A program made the position numbers and the translations under genes. This document shows positions 42,090-50,340 of a DNA stretch of 64,000 bases, in pieces (position 1 is the first letter of the stretch; the number at the start of each line of letters is the position of its first letter). Under the pieces are notes generated by a model. The model did no database searches. It worked only from the letters and a program-made list of their open reading frames with translations, and was not told the DNA's origin. Origin of the DNA: Streptomyces mayonensis. Lineage in GTDB: Bacteria; Actinomycetota; Actinomycetes; Streptomycetales; Streptomycetaceae. The stretch spans positions 49,048 to 113,047 of the forward strand of contig NZ_JACBYP010000013.1 in assembly GCF_018982965.1 (NCBI RefSeq), read 5' to 3'.

Positions 42090-42908
42090 ATGACAGGGGC
42101 GAGCGGCACGCGGGGTGCGGTGCTCAGCAAGGAGGGCCTGCCCGGCTGGCTGGACCCGGTGGTGCGGGCGGTCGAGACGGTGCGGCCCACCCAGCTCAGC
42201 CGCTTCCTGCCACCGGCGGACGGCGCCGGTCGCCAGTCCGCCGTCCTGATCCTCTTCGGCGACGGCACACGCGGGGACCTCGGTGCCGGCGGCGCCGGCA
42301 CTCCCGGGGGCTTCGGCGACGGTGCCCGCCGGGACCTCGGCGACGGTGCCCGCCGGGACTTCGGCGACGGCGTGGGCCGGGGCCGGGAGGAGCCGGGCCG
42401 CGGCCCGGAGCTGCTGCTGATGGAGCGCGCCGGTTCCCTGCGCTCCCATCCCGGCCAGCCGGCCTTCCCGGGCGGTGCCCTCGACCCCGAGGACGGCGAC
42501 CCGTGCGGTGACGGGCCCCTGCGGGCGGCACTGCGCGAGGCCGAGGAGGAGACCGGCCTCGACCCGGCCGGCGTGCAGCTCTTCGGGGTCCTGCCCAAGC
42601 TCTACATCCCGGTCAGCGGCTTCGTCGTCACCCCGGTGCTGGCCTGGTGGCGCGAGCCCAGCCCGGTCGGTGTCGTCGATCCGGCCGAGACCGCGCGGGT
42701 CTTCACGGTCCCCGTGGCGGATCTCACGGACCCGGCCAACAGGGTGACCACCATCCACCCCAGCGGCCACCGGGGCCCGGCATTTCTGGTCGAATCGGCG
42801 CTCGTGTGGGGCTTCACGGCCGGCATCATCGACCGGCTGCTGCACTTCGCGGGCTGGGAGCAGCCCTGGGACCGGGAGAAGCAGGTCCCGCTGGACTGGC
42901 GCGCATGA
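42090..42908 (+). CDS. NUDIX hydrolase, CoA pyrophosphatase-like
   Basis: 272 residues. Features of the NudL/CoA pyrophosphatase family: RAGSLRSHPGQPAFPGGALD and the Nudix box remainder LREAEEETGLD. It probably cleaves CoA to 3',5'-ADP and phosphopantetheine. A Gly/Asp/Arg-rich repeat insert (GDGARRDL, GDGARRDF, GDGVGRG) sits before the Nudix core at about 75-105. ATG 42090. Located between nth and the MarP-like protease, as Rv3672c is in M. tuberculosis. Confidence 0.85.
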   Translation: MTGASGTRGAVLSKEGLPGWLDPVVRAVETVRPTQLSRFLPPADGAGRQSAVLILFGDGTRGDLGAGGAGTPGGFGDGARRDLGDGARRDFGDGVGRGREEPGRGPELLLMERAGSLRSHPGQPAFPGGALDPEDGDPCGDGPLRAALREAEEETGLDPAGVQLFGVLPKLYIPVSGFVVTPVLAWWREPSPVGVVDPAETARVFTVPVADLTDPANRVTTIHPSGHRGPAFLVESALVWGFTAGIIDRLLHFAGWEQPWDREKQVPLDWRA

Positions 42909-42953
42909 CAGGCTGGCCTGCGTACCGAAGACGACAAGACGAGGCCTGAATCA

Positions 42954-44153
42954 GTGAACGTGCTGGACATCCTGTTGCTGCTGGCCGCCGTCTGGTTCGC
43001 GATCGTCGGGTTCCGGCAGGGCTTCGTCGTCGGCATCCTGTCGGTGATCGGCTTCCTCGGCGGGGGCCTCGTCGCCGTCTACCTGCTGCCGGTCGTCTGG
43101 GACGCGCTGACGGACAACGCCGAGGTGAGCACGACCGCCGCCGTGGTCGCGGTCGTCATCGTCATCGTGTGCGCCTCCGTCGGCCAGGCCCTGACGACCC
43201 ATCTGGGCAACAAGCTGCGCCGTCACATCACCTGGTCCCCGGCCCGCGCCCTGGACGCCACCGGCGGCGCCCTGGTCAACGTCCTTGCCATGCTCCTGGT
43301 CGCCTGGCTGCTGGGCACCGCCCTCGCGCGCACCACGATGCCCACGGTCGGCAAGGAGGTGCGGCAGTCCACGGTGCTCGCGGGCGTGCAGGAGGTGCTG
43401 CCGGCGGGGGCCGACACCTGGTTCGAGAGCTTCACCTCGGTCCTCGCGGAGGACGGCCTCCCGCAGGTCTTCAACCCGTTCACCGACGAGTCGAGCCCCG
43501 AGGTGCCCGCGCCCGACCCGGCGCTGGCGAGCAGTCAGGTGGCCGTCACCGCCAAGCGTTCCATCGTCAAGGTCATGGGCACCGCCCCCGACTGCGGCAA
43601 GGTCCTGGAGGGCACCGGCTTCGTCTTCGACGACCGCCGCGTCATGACCAACGCCCACGTGGTGGGCGGCGTCGACGAGCCCACGGTCCAGATAGGCGGC
43701 GAGGGCCCGAAGTACGACGCGACGGTCGTCCTCTACGACTGGCAGCGCGACATCGCCGTACTGGACGTACCGGAACTCGACGCTCCCGCGCTGCGGTTCG
43801 CGGACGACGACGCGAGCCGCAACGACGGCGCGATCGTCGCGGGGTTCCCGGAGAACGGGGCGTACGACGTCCGCGCGGCGCGTGTACGCGGGCGCATCAC
43901 GGCCAACGGCCCGGACATCTACCACCGCGACTCCGTCCGCCGCGACGTCTACTCGCTGTACGCGACCGTCCGTCAGGGCAACTCCGGCGGGCCTCTGCTG
44001 ACGCCCCAGGGAGAGGTCTACGGCGTGGTCTTCGCCAAGTCTCTGGACGACCCGGAGACGGGGTACGCGCTCACCGCGGACGAGATCCGCGAGGACATCG
44101 GCAAGGGCCGCACCGCCAGCCAGCAGGTGGACAGCGACAGCTGCGCCCTTTAG
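42954..44153 (+). CDS. MarP-like membrane serine protease
   Basis: 399 residues. Four N-terminal membrane helices of the CvpA type, starting VLDILLLLAAVWFAIVGF, then a trypsin/DegP-like protease domain outside the membrane with His in VMTNAHVV, Asp in RDIAVLDV and Ser in RQGNSGGPLL. Two cysteines (DCGKV, and the C-terminal DSCAL) could form a redox-sensitive disulfide as in MarP. In M. tuberculosis MarP (Rv3671c) gives acid and oxidative stress resistance. GTG 42954. It follows the NUDIX gene by 45 bp. Confidence 0.9.
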   Translation: MNVLDILLLLAAVWFAIVGFRQGFVVGILSVIGFLGGGLVAVYLLPVVWDALTDNAEVSTTAAVVAVVIVIVCASVGQALTTHLGNKLRRHITWSPARALDATGGALVNVLAMLLVAWLLGTALARTTMPTVGKEVRQSTVLAGVQEVLPAGADTWFESFTSVLAEDGLPQVFNPFTDESSPEVPAPDPALASSQVAVTAKRSIVKVMGTAPDCGKVLEGTGFVFDDRRVMTNAHVVGGVDEPTVQIGGEGPKYDATVVLYDWQRDIAVLDVPELDAPALRFADDDASRNDGAIVAGFPENGAYDVRAARVRGRITANGPDIYHRDSVRRDVYSLYATVRQGNSGGPLLTPQGEVYGVVFAKSLDDPETGYALTADEIREDIGKGRTASQQVDSDSCAL

Positions 44154-44735
44154 ACGGACGGCGGCGGCCGCATACGTGCCGGACGCGCCAGGCCGCCACG
44201 GTGCATGCCTGGCGCGGGAGATCGCCACGGTGCCTGCCTGGCGCGGGAGATCGCCACGGTGCCTGCCTGGCGCGGCAGGTCACCACGGTGCCTGCCGGGC
44301 GCGGCGGCCGTGGTGCCTTGGCCGCCGCGGCGGGGCGGTAGCGGCGGTGGGCGCGGTGGGTGTCAGGTCCGTGGATGGCGCAGACGTACGGAGACCCAGC
44401 GGGCCCGGCGGCGCAGGATGTGTGGAATACCCACCCGCAGATCCGCACCCGCCAGTTGCGGGGTGCCGCCTCGTCGGTGGGTGCTGCTCACGCCGCTCGT
44501 GGAGCGGCCGTCGCGTGCTACGTCACTGTAGTCGTGCGTCCAGCCCATACCCGGACGTGTGCCCCCGCCCCAAGGTCGATAACCGCTCTCCGGGCCCCCA
44601 ATTGGCGTATGCGCGGGGCAAGTGGCCGTTGACAGGACAAGCGTTCCGGTTCGGATACCGGATGCGCCCGTTCGGTCACCGGACGACACCGAACGTCACC
44701 GGACGACACCGGACGCCATGAACGTCACCGAACCA
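44154..44735 (+). other. Gene-free region with repeats
   Basis: 582 bp between the convergent MarP-like and EphE-like genes. It includes four 29-bp repeats at 44194-44309 and, near the right end, a run of CACCGGACGACACCG-type repeats (44680-44715). No supported gene. Confidence 0.5.
44194..44309. repeat. Four tandem 29-bp repeats
   Basis: Units start at 44194, 44223, 44252 and 44281 with the core CCACGGTGCCTGCCTGGCGC. The first three differ at only a few positions; the fourth is more diverged. Located just after the MarP-like gene. Each unit can form a weak hairpin. Confidence 0.9.
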
Positions 44736-45725
44736 TCACCTGTCGGGCTCGGGGTCCTTCAGCCAGTTGATCAGTTCCGTCGAGAAGGCGACCGGGTCCT
44801 CTTCGTGCGGGAAGTGCCCGAGGCCGTCGAACAGCCGCCAGCGGTACGGCGCTTCGACGTACTGCCCGGACCCGGCCGCGCTGCGCGTACGCATCACGGG
44901 GTCCAGGGAGCCGTGCAGGTGCAGGGTCGGCACACGGACCGGGCGCTTCATACGACGGTAGAACTGGATGCCGTCCGGGCGTGCCAGCGACCGCACCAGC
45001 CAGCGGTACGGCTCGACGGAGCAGTGCGCTGTGGAGGGGATGCACATGGCGCGGCGGTACGCCGACACCGCCTCGTCGTCCAGCAGCTTCGGCCCGGCCC
45101 AGTCGTGGAGCAGCCGGCCGACCAGCGCGCCGTCGTCCGCGGTCAGTTGACGCTCCGGGACCCACGGCCGCTGGAAGCCCCAGATGTAGGAGCCCGCCCG
45201 GCTCTGGCGCACGTCGCCGAGCATGGCCGAACGCCAGCGCCGGGGATGCGGCATGGAGGAGACCGCCAGCCGCCGCACGAGCTTGGGCCGCATCGCTGCG
45301 GCCGTCCAGGCCAGGTAGCCGCCGAGGTCGTGGCCCACCAGCGCGGCGTCCGGCTCGCCGAGCGAGCGGACCACGCCGGTGATGTCGAGCGCGAGACCGG
45401 CCGGGTCGTAACCGCGCGGGGTGCGGTCGCTGCCGCCCACGCCGCGCAGGTCCATCGCGACCGCGCGGAAACCCGCGTCGGCGAGTGCCGCCAGCTGGTG
45501 CCGCCAGGTCCACCAGTACTGCGGGAATCCGTGCAGCAGCAGCACCAGCGGCCCGTCGCCCAGCTCGGCGATGTGGAAACGGGCGCCGTTGGCCGCGACG
45601 TCCCGGTGGATCACCTCGCGCCCGCCGGGGACGTCCAGGCGCACGACCGACGTGGGGTGCTGCGCCGGGGAGGAATGCCCCGAGGGGGAGGAGGATTGGC
45701 CCGAAGGGGTGGTGGAGCCCGTCAT
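44736..45725 (-). CDS. Alpha/beta hydrolase, EphE-type epoxide hydrolase
   Basis: 329 residues. Oxyanion motif LLHGFPQYWWTW, nucleophile ALVGHDLGGYLAW (Asp), and DGLGHFPHEEDP for the catalytic His. The family corresponds to EphE (Rv3670) of M. tuberculosis, beside the MarP gene. Substrate unknown. A Ser/Pro-rich N-terminus precedes the domain. The ATG at 45725 overlaps the stop of the holin-like gene by four bases, so they are coupled. Confidence 0.87.
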   Translation of the reverse strand: MTGSTTPSGQSSSPSGHSSPAQHPTSVVRLDVPGGREVIHRDVAANGARFHIAELGDGPLVLLLHGFPQYWWTWRHQLAALADAGFRAVAMDLRGVGGSDRTPRGYDPAGLALDITGVVRSLGEPDAALVGHDLGGYLAWTAAAMRPKLVRRLAVSSMPHPRRWRSAMLGDVRQSRAGSYIWGFQRPWVPERQLTADDGALVGRLLHDWAGPKLLDDEAVSAYRRAMCIPSTAHCSVEPYRWLVRSLARPDGIQFYRRMKRPVRVPTLHLHGSLDPVMRTRSAAGSGQYVEAPYRWRLFDGLGHFPHEEDPVAFSTELINWLKDPEPDR

Positions 45726-46210
45726 GAGGACGAGCGTGCCACAGCCTCGATGGCTTCGGGGGACCGGTCCGCCGGCAGTTCCGGACGCGGGTGCGGCTTG
45801 GCGTTCTGCAGGACGCCCGCCGACTCCTTCACCGATGCGGCGACCTTCTGCGGGCCGCGCCCCTTCTTGGCCTTCTTCATGAAGACCACGCCGATCAGCG
45901 CCAGGAGGCCGGCGACGAGGACGTTGGCGGCGAAGGACAGCAGGAAGCAGACCGCGAGGTTCCAGCCGCTCCAGGTCTCGATGCCGTAGGCCAGGGCGAA
46001 GCTCAGCATCGGCAGCGAGAAGAGCAGGACCAGGCCCGCGGCGGACAGTGCGCCGCCGCTCGTCGCCCCGCGCTTGACGTCCTTCCGCAACTGGGCCTTG
46101 GCCAGTGCGATCTCGTCGTGCACGAGCGCCGACATTTCGGTGGTCGCCGAGGCGAACAGCTGGCCGATGCTGCGTTCGGTGCCGACCGGGCTGCCGTCGG
46201 GTGCGCTCAT
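45722..46210 (-). CDS. Phage holin-like small membrane protein
   Basis: 162 residues from the ATG at 46210 (MSAPDGSPVG), which has GGGAGA six bases upstream; an ATG at 46237 lacks an RBS. After a helical N-terminus (ATTEMSALVHDEIALAKAQL) come two membrane segments (ALSAAGLVLLFSLPMLSFALAY and LLSFAANVLVAGLLALIGVVF) and a charged tail. The pattern matches the phage-holin-like superfamily proteins of actinobacteria (counterpart Rv3669), of unknown function. It is upstream of and coupled to the EphE-like gene. Confidence 0.75.
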   Translation of the reverse strand: MSAPDGSPVGTERSIGQLFASATTEMSALVHDEIALAKAQLRKDVKRGATSGGALSAAGLVLLFSLPMLSFALAYGIETWSGWNLAVCFLLSFAANVLVAGLLALIGVVFMKKAKKGRGPQKVAASVKESAGVLQNAKPHPRPELPADRSPEAIEAVARSSS

Positions 46211-46345
46211 CGCGGTCTCCCTCTTCTGCTGGCTCATCTGCGTACGGTTCCGTGGCGTCGCGTAGTCCCCGGTCCGGCCGGTTCCGGTCCGGTCCGGGTT
46301 CGGTCCGAGTGCGAACGGTCCCGTCTTTTGTACCGTCTCGTCAGA

Positions 46346-47770
46346 TCATGCCGGACCGCCGCCCTCCTCGCCTGCCCCGCCCGTCACTTCGGCAAGCCGT
46401 GCGGACTTCATCTCCTCGGCGATCCGGCGGTGCTCGGCGGCCTTCTTCTCGTAGACGGCGGCCATGCGCAGGTGGTACTCGGGATCGTCCTCCTCGTAGA
46501 TGTCCGGGATACCGCTGAGGTCGTCGTCGCGCTCCTCCTCCGCGACCATCCCCCGGTACTTCGCGTTCCGTACCTTCAGCAGCACCGTCGCCAGCGCCGC
46601 CGCGATGAGGGAGCCGGTCAGGACGGCGGCCTTGACCTGGTCCGTCATCGCCCCCTCGCCCTCGAAGGCCAGCTCGCCGATGAGCAGCGAGACGGTGAAC
46701 CCGATGCCGGCCAGGGTCGCCACCGCGAACACGTCGGCCCACTGGAGGTCGTCGCTGAGCGAGGCGCGGGTGAAGCGCGCGGTCAGCCAGGTGCCGCCGA
46801 AGATGCCCAGCGTCTTGCCGACGACGAGACCGAGCACCACGCCGAGCGTCTCCGGCTTGGTGAACACATCGGCCAGCGCCCCGCCGGAGACGGCCACTCC
46901 GGCGCTGAACAGCGCGAACAGCGGCACGGCCAGCCCCGCCGACAGCGGGCGCACGAGGTGCTCGATGTGCTCACCGGGGGAGTGCTCCTCGCCCTCGCGG
47001 ACGTGGCAGCGCAGCATCAGGCCCATCGCGACACCGGCGATGGTGGCGTGGATGCCGCTGTTGTACATCAGCCCCCAGATCACGAGGCCGAGCGGGACGT
47101 ACACGTACCAGCCCCGCACCCCGGCCCGGAGCAGCAGCCAGAAGACCACCAGGCCGGCGACCGCGCCGCCGAGCGCGGCGAAGTTGAGGCCGTCCGTGAA
47201 GAAGACTGCGATGATCAGGATGGCGAACAGGTCGTCGACGACGGCGAGCGTCAGCAGGAAGGCGCGCAGCGCGCTCGGCAGCGACGTGCCGATGACGGCG
47301 AGCACGGCGAGCGCGAAGGCGATGTCGGTGGCGGTGGGCACGGCCCAGCCGGCCAGGGAGCCTCCGCCGGCGGTGTTGGTGACGGTGTAGACGAGCGCCG
47401 GTACGGCCATGCCGCACAGCGCGGCCACCACCGGCAGCGCGGCGGCCCTGGGGTCCTTGAGGTCACCGGCGACCAGTTCGCGCTTCAGCTCGATGCCGGC
47501 GACGAAGAAGAAGACCGCGAGGAGGCCGTCGGCGGCCCAGTGCGCGACCGAGAGGTCCAGTCCGAGGAACCCGGGGCCGAAGTGGAAGTGGCTGACGCTC
47601 TCGTAGCTGTCCTGCAGCGCCGGTATGTTCGCCCAGAGCAGGGCCGCGATCGCGGCGGCGAGCAGCAGGACGCCGCCGACGGTTTCTGTGCGCAGCGCGT
47701 CCGCGAGGTAGGTCCGCTCCGGGAGGGACAGCCGGCCGAGGGCCTTGCGGGGGGTGCGGGGCGCGGTCAC
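46346..47770 (-). CDS. nhaA: Na+/H+ antiporter NhaA
   Basis: 474 residues from GTG 47770 (VTAPRTPRKAL), with GGAGG eight bases upstream. About eleven membrane segments. Key NhaA motifs are FFFVAGIELKREL, PTATDIAFALAVL and LAVVDDLFAI, the last with the paired aspartates that carry Na+/H+. It exports Na+ at alkaline pH. A cytosolic 75-residue tail (DDDLSGIPDIYEEDDPEYHL and beyond) is extra and may be regulatory. The ORF upstream of 47770 is not expected to be translated. Confidence 0.92.
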   Translation of the reverse strand: MTAPRTPRKALGRLSLPERTYLADALRTETVGGVLLLAAAIAALLWANIPALQDSYESVSHFHFGPGFLGLDLSVAHWAADGLLAVFFFVAGIELKRELVAGDLKDPRAAALPVVAALCGMAVPALVYTVTNTAGGGSLAGWAVPTATDIAFALAVLAVIGTSLPSALRAFLLTLAVVDDLFAILIIAVFFTDGLNFAALGGAVAGLVVFWLLLRAGVRGWYVYVPLGLVIWGLMYNSGIHATIAGVAMGLMLRCHVREGEEHSPGEHIEHLVRPLSAGLAVPLFALFSAGVAVSGGALADVFTKPETLGVVLGLVVGKTLGIFGGTWLTARFTRASLSDDLQWADVFAVATLAGIGFTVSLLIGELAFEGEGAMTDQVKAAVLTGSLIAAALATVLLKVRNAKYRGMVAEEERDDDLSGIPDIYEEDDPEYHLRMAAVYEKKAAEHRRIAEEMKSARLAEVTGGAGEEGGGPA

Positions 47771-47885
47771 GAGGGGAACCTCCGGTCTCTGGGCAGCACG
47801 GAACACGTGCCGACCAGACTTCCCGGCGCACCATGAGGGTCCTGACGAATCTCCTACGTCCTGCCAGCTTACCCGGGCCCTGGGT

Positions 47886-47937
47886 GTCACACAGGGCGAG
47901 GGCACCCGGCTGTCACACAGGGCGAGGGCACCCGGCG
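47886..47937. repeat. Two tandem 26-bp repeats
   Basis: The unit begins GTCACACAGGGCGAGGGCAC and is repeated directly at 47886 and 47912; the second copy provides the left arm of the downstream hairpin. This is a terminator region rather than a coding one. Confidence 0.8.
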
Positions 47938-47961
47938 CGTGCGCGACGCCGGGTGCCCTCG
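47923..47961 (-). terminator. Terminator of acsA
   Basis: A 15-bp perfect stem CGAGGGCACCCGGCG/CGCCGGGTGCCCTCG with a 9-base loop, 50 bp after the acsA stop on the minus strand. The duplicate arm at 47897-47911 may offer an alternative pairing. Confidence 0.75.
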
Positions 47962-48011
47962 ATGTGGCGGTGGCTGCGGTGGCTGCCTGGGCAGTCCTCG
48001 CCGTAGCCGGC

Positions 48012-49967
48012 TCAGTCCTCGCTGGGGGCCGCCGGGAGCTTCGACTGGATGAGGTCCATGACCGTCGAGTCCGTCAGGGTCGTGACGTCCCCGAGCTGGC
48101 GGTTCTCCGCCACGTCGCGCAGCAGGCGCCGCATGATCTTGCCGGAGCGGGTCTTCGGCAGCTCCGCCACCGGCAGGATCCGCTGGGGCTTGGCGATCGG
48201 GCCGAGCGTGGCACCGACGTGGTTGCGCAGCTCGGCGACCAGGTCCTCGCTCTCGGCGGCCGTACCGCGCAGGATCACGAAGGCCACGATGGCCTGCCCG
48301 GTCGTCTCGTCCGCCGCACCGACCACGGCGGCCTCGGCGACCGACGGGTGGGAGACGAGGGCCGACTCGACCTCGGTGGTGGAGATGTTGTGGCCGGAGA
48401 CGAGCATCACGTCGTCGACCCGGCCCAGCAGCCAGATGTCGCCGTCGTCGTCCTTCTTCGCGCCGTCGCCGGCGAAGTACTTGCCCTCGAACCGCGACCA
48501 GTACGTGTCGATGAACCGCTGGTCGTCGCCCCAGATGGTGCGCAGCATGGACGGCCACGGCTCGGTGAGGACCAGGTAGCCGCCCCCGCCGTTCGGCACC
48601 TCGTTCGCCTCGTCGTCGACGACGGTGGCGGCGATGCCGGGCAGCGGGCGCTGGGCGGAGCCCGGCTTCGCGTCGGTCACGCCCGGCAGCGGGGAGATCA
48701 TCATCGCGCCGGTCTCGGTCTGCCACCAGGTGTCCACGACCGGGGTGGCGTCGGCGCCGATCGTCTTCCGGTACCAGATCCAGGCCTCCGGGTTGATCGG
48801 TTCACCGACCGAGCCGAGGACCCGCAGGGAGGACAGGTCGAACTTCGCGGGGATGTCGTCGCCCCACTTCATGAACGTCCGGATCGCGGTGGGCGCGGTG
48901 TAGAGGGTCGTCACGCCGTACTTCTGCACGATCTCCCAGAACCGGCCCTGGTGCGGGGTGTCCGGGGTGCCCTCGTACATGACCTGCGTCGCGCCGTTGG
49001 CGAGCGGGCCGTAGACGATGTAGGAGTGCCCGGTGACCCAGCCGACGTCGGCGGTGCACCAGTAGACGTCCGTCTCCGGCTTGAGGTCGAAGACGGCCCA
49101 GTGGGTGTACGCCGTCTGCGTGAGGTAGCCGCCGGAGGTGTGCAGGATGCCCTTGGGCTTGCCGGTCGTACCGGACGTGTACAGGATGAACAGCGGGTGC
49201 TCCGCGTCGAAGGCCTCCGGCGTGTGCTCGGCGGACTGCCGGTCGACGGTCTCGTGCCACCACTTGTCACGGGAGTCGTCCCAGGCGACCTCCCGGCCGG
49301 TGCGGCGGACGACGAGCACGTGCTCGACGATGCCGGCGCGCTCGACGGCCTCGTCGACGGCGGGCTTGAGCGCGGAGGGCTTGCCCCGGCGGTAACCGCC
49401 GTCGGAGGTGATGACGACGCGGGCGTCGGCGTCCTGGATGCGGGTGGCGAGCGCGTCGGAGGAGAAGCCGCCGAAGACCACCGAGTGGGCGGCGCCGATC
49501 CGGGCGCAGGCCAGCATCGCGATCGCCGTCTCCGGGATCATCGGCATGTAGACGGCGACCCGGTCGCCCTTCTGCACACCCAGCTCCAGCAGGGCGTTGG
49601 CGGCCCTGGAGACCTCGTCCTTGAGGGCGGCGTAGGTGAGGGCGCGGCTGTCGCCGGGCTCGCCCTCGAAGTGGATGGCGACACGGTCGCCGTGTCCGGC
49701 CTCGACGTGGCGGTCGACGCAGTTGTACGCGACGTTGAGCTTGCCGTCCTGGAACCACTTGGCGAACGGCGGGTTCGACCAGTCGAGCGTCTCGGTCGGC
49801 TCCTCGGCCCAGGTCAGCCGCCGGGCCTGCTCGGCCCAGAAACCGAGCCGGTCGGCCTTGGCCTGTTCGTACGCCTCCGCCGTGACGTTGGCGTTCGCGG
49901 CCAGGTCGGCGGGGGGTGCGAACCTGCGTTCTTCCTTGAGCAGGTTGGCCAAGGATTCGTTGCTCAC
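48012..49967 (-). CDS. acsA: Acetyl-CoA synthetase
   Basis: 651 residues from GTG 49967 ([16 protein letters not shown]), RBS GGGAGAT. AMP-binding motif [13 protein letters not shown], then [20 protein letters not shown], and the C-terminal [11 protein letters not shown], whose Lys is the well-known acetylation site controlling activity. It makes acetyl-CoA from acetate, ATP and CoA through acetyl-AMP. Length equals the family standard. A longer frame to 50096 has no RBS. Counterpart of Rv3667. Confidence 0.95.
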   Translation of the reverse strand: MSNESLANLLKEERRFAPPADLAANANVTAEAYEQAKADRLGFWAEQARRLTWAEEPTETLDWSNPPFAKWFQDGKLNVAYNCVDRHVEAGHGDRVAIHFEGEPGDSRALTYAALKDEVSRAANALLELGVQKGDRVAVYMPMIPETAIAMLACARIGAAHSVVFGGFSSDALATRIQDADARVVITSDGGYRRGKPSALKPAVDEAVERAGIVEHVLVVRRTGREVAWDDSRDKWWHETVDRQSAEHTPEAFDAEHPLFILYTSGTTGKPKGILHTSGGYLTQTAYTHWAVFDLKPETDVYWCTADVGWVTGHSYIVYGPLANGATQVMYEGTPDTPHQGRFWEIVQKYGVTTLYTAPTAIRTFMKWGDDIPAKFDLSSLRVLGSVGEPINPEAWIWYRKTIGADATPVVDTWWQTETGAMMISPLPGVTDAKPGSAQRPLPGIAATVVDDEANEVPNGGGGYLVLTEPWPSMLRTIWGDDQRFIDTYWSRFEGKYFAGDGAKKDDDGDIWLLGRVDDVMLVSGHNISTTEVESALVSHPSVAEAAVVGAADETTGQAIVAFVILRGTAAESEDLVAELRNHVGATLGPIAKPQRILPVAELPKTRSGKIMRRLLRDVAENRQLGDVTTLTDSTVMDLIQSKLPAAPSED

Positions 49968-50178
49968 GACATCTCCCTTTCTCAGGGTTGTCCGTTGTGT
50001 CCCAGGCCACAGCTCATCAGACCCGGGGGGTCGGTGACAAGGGTCGACGGGCAACTGGTTTAGACCTGTCGCGGTTCCTTTCTGCGGCCCCGTCACCCGT
50101 ACCCACGGACGTGAGGCGCGCCCAGTTCATGCTCTGTAACGCCTGTCACACACTCGGATCTCGCGTCTGTCCGACACG

Positions 50179-50213
50179 CCGGTGCGCGGCATCGGACAGG
50201 CGCCGCGCACCGG
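50179..50213 (-). terminator. Hairpin after the SulP-carbonic anhydrase gene
   Basis: A 12-bp perfect stem CCGGTGCGCGGC/GCCGCGCACCGG around an 11-base loop, 128 bp beyond the stop of the SulP-CA gene. Probable terminator for that minus-strand gene. Confidence 0.6.
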
Positions 50214-50237
50214 TGGCCGCCGGGAGCGGACGGCCGG

Positions 50238-50294
50238 GTGTGACGTCATGGGGGGGGCTGGGCGTGAGGGGAAGGCCGAGTGTGACGTCATGGG
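50238..50294. repeat. Paired GTGTGACGTCATGGG elements
   Basis: Two exact 15-bp copies (50238-50252 and 50280-50294), 42 bp apart, each with the palindrome TGACGTCA. They lie downstream of SulP-CA and upstream of acsA, 313-370 bp from its start. Possible binding site for a regulator; nothing recognised. Confidence 0.6.
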
Positions 50295-50340
50295 AGGCCG
50301 GGCGGGAGGGGAGGGTGGGTGCTCCGGCCCGGCGCCGGTG

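Noticed and set aside
44194..44309. Possible CRISPR array
   Set aside because: The 29-bp units are directly adjacent with no unique spacers, and no cas genes are in the window.
45791..47836. 681-codon + strand ORF
   Set aside because: Antisense to the holin-like and NhaA genes, with no domain of its own.
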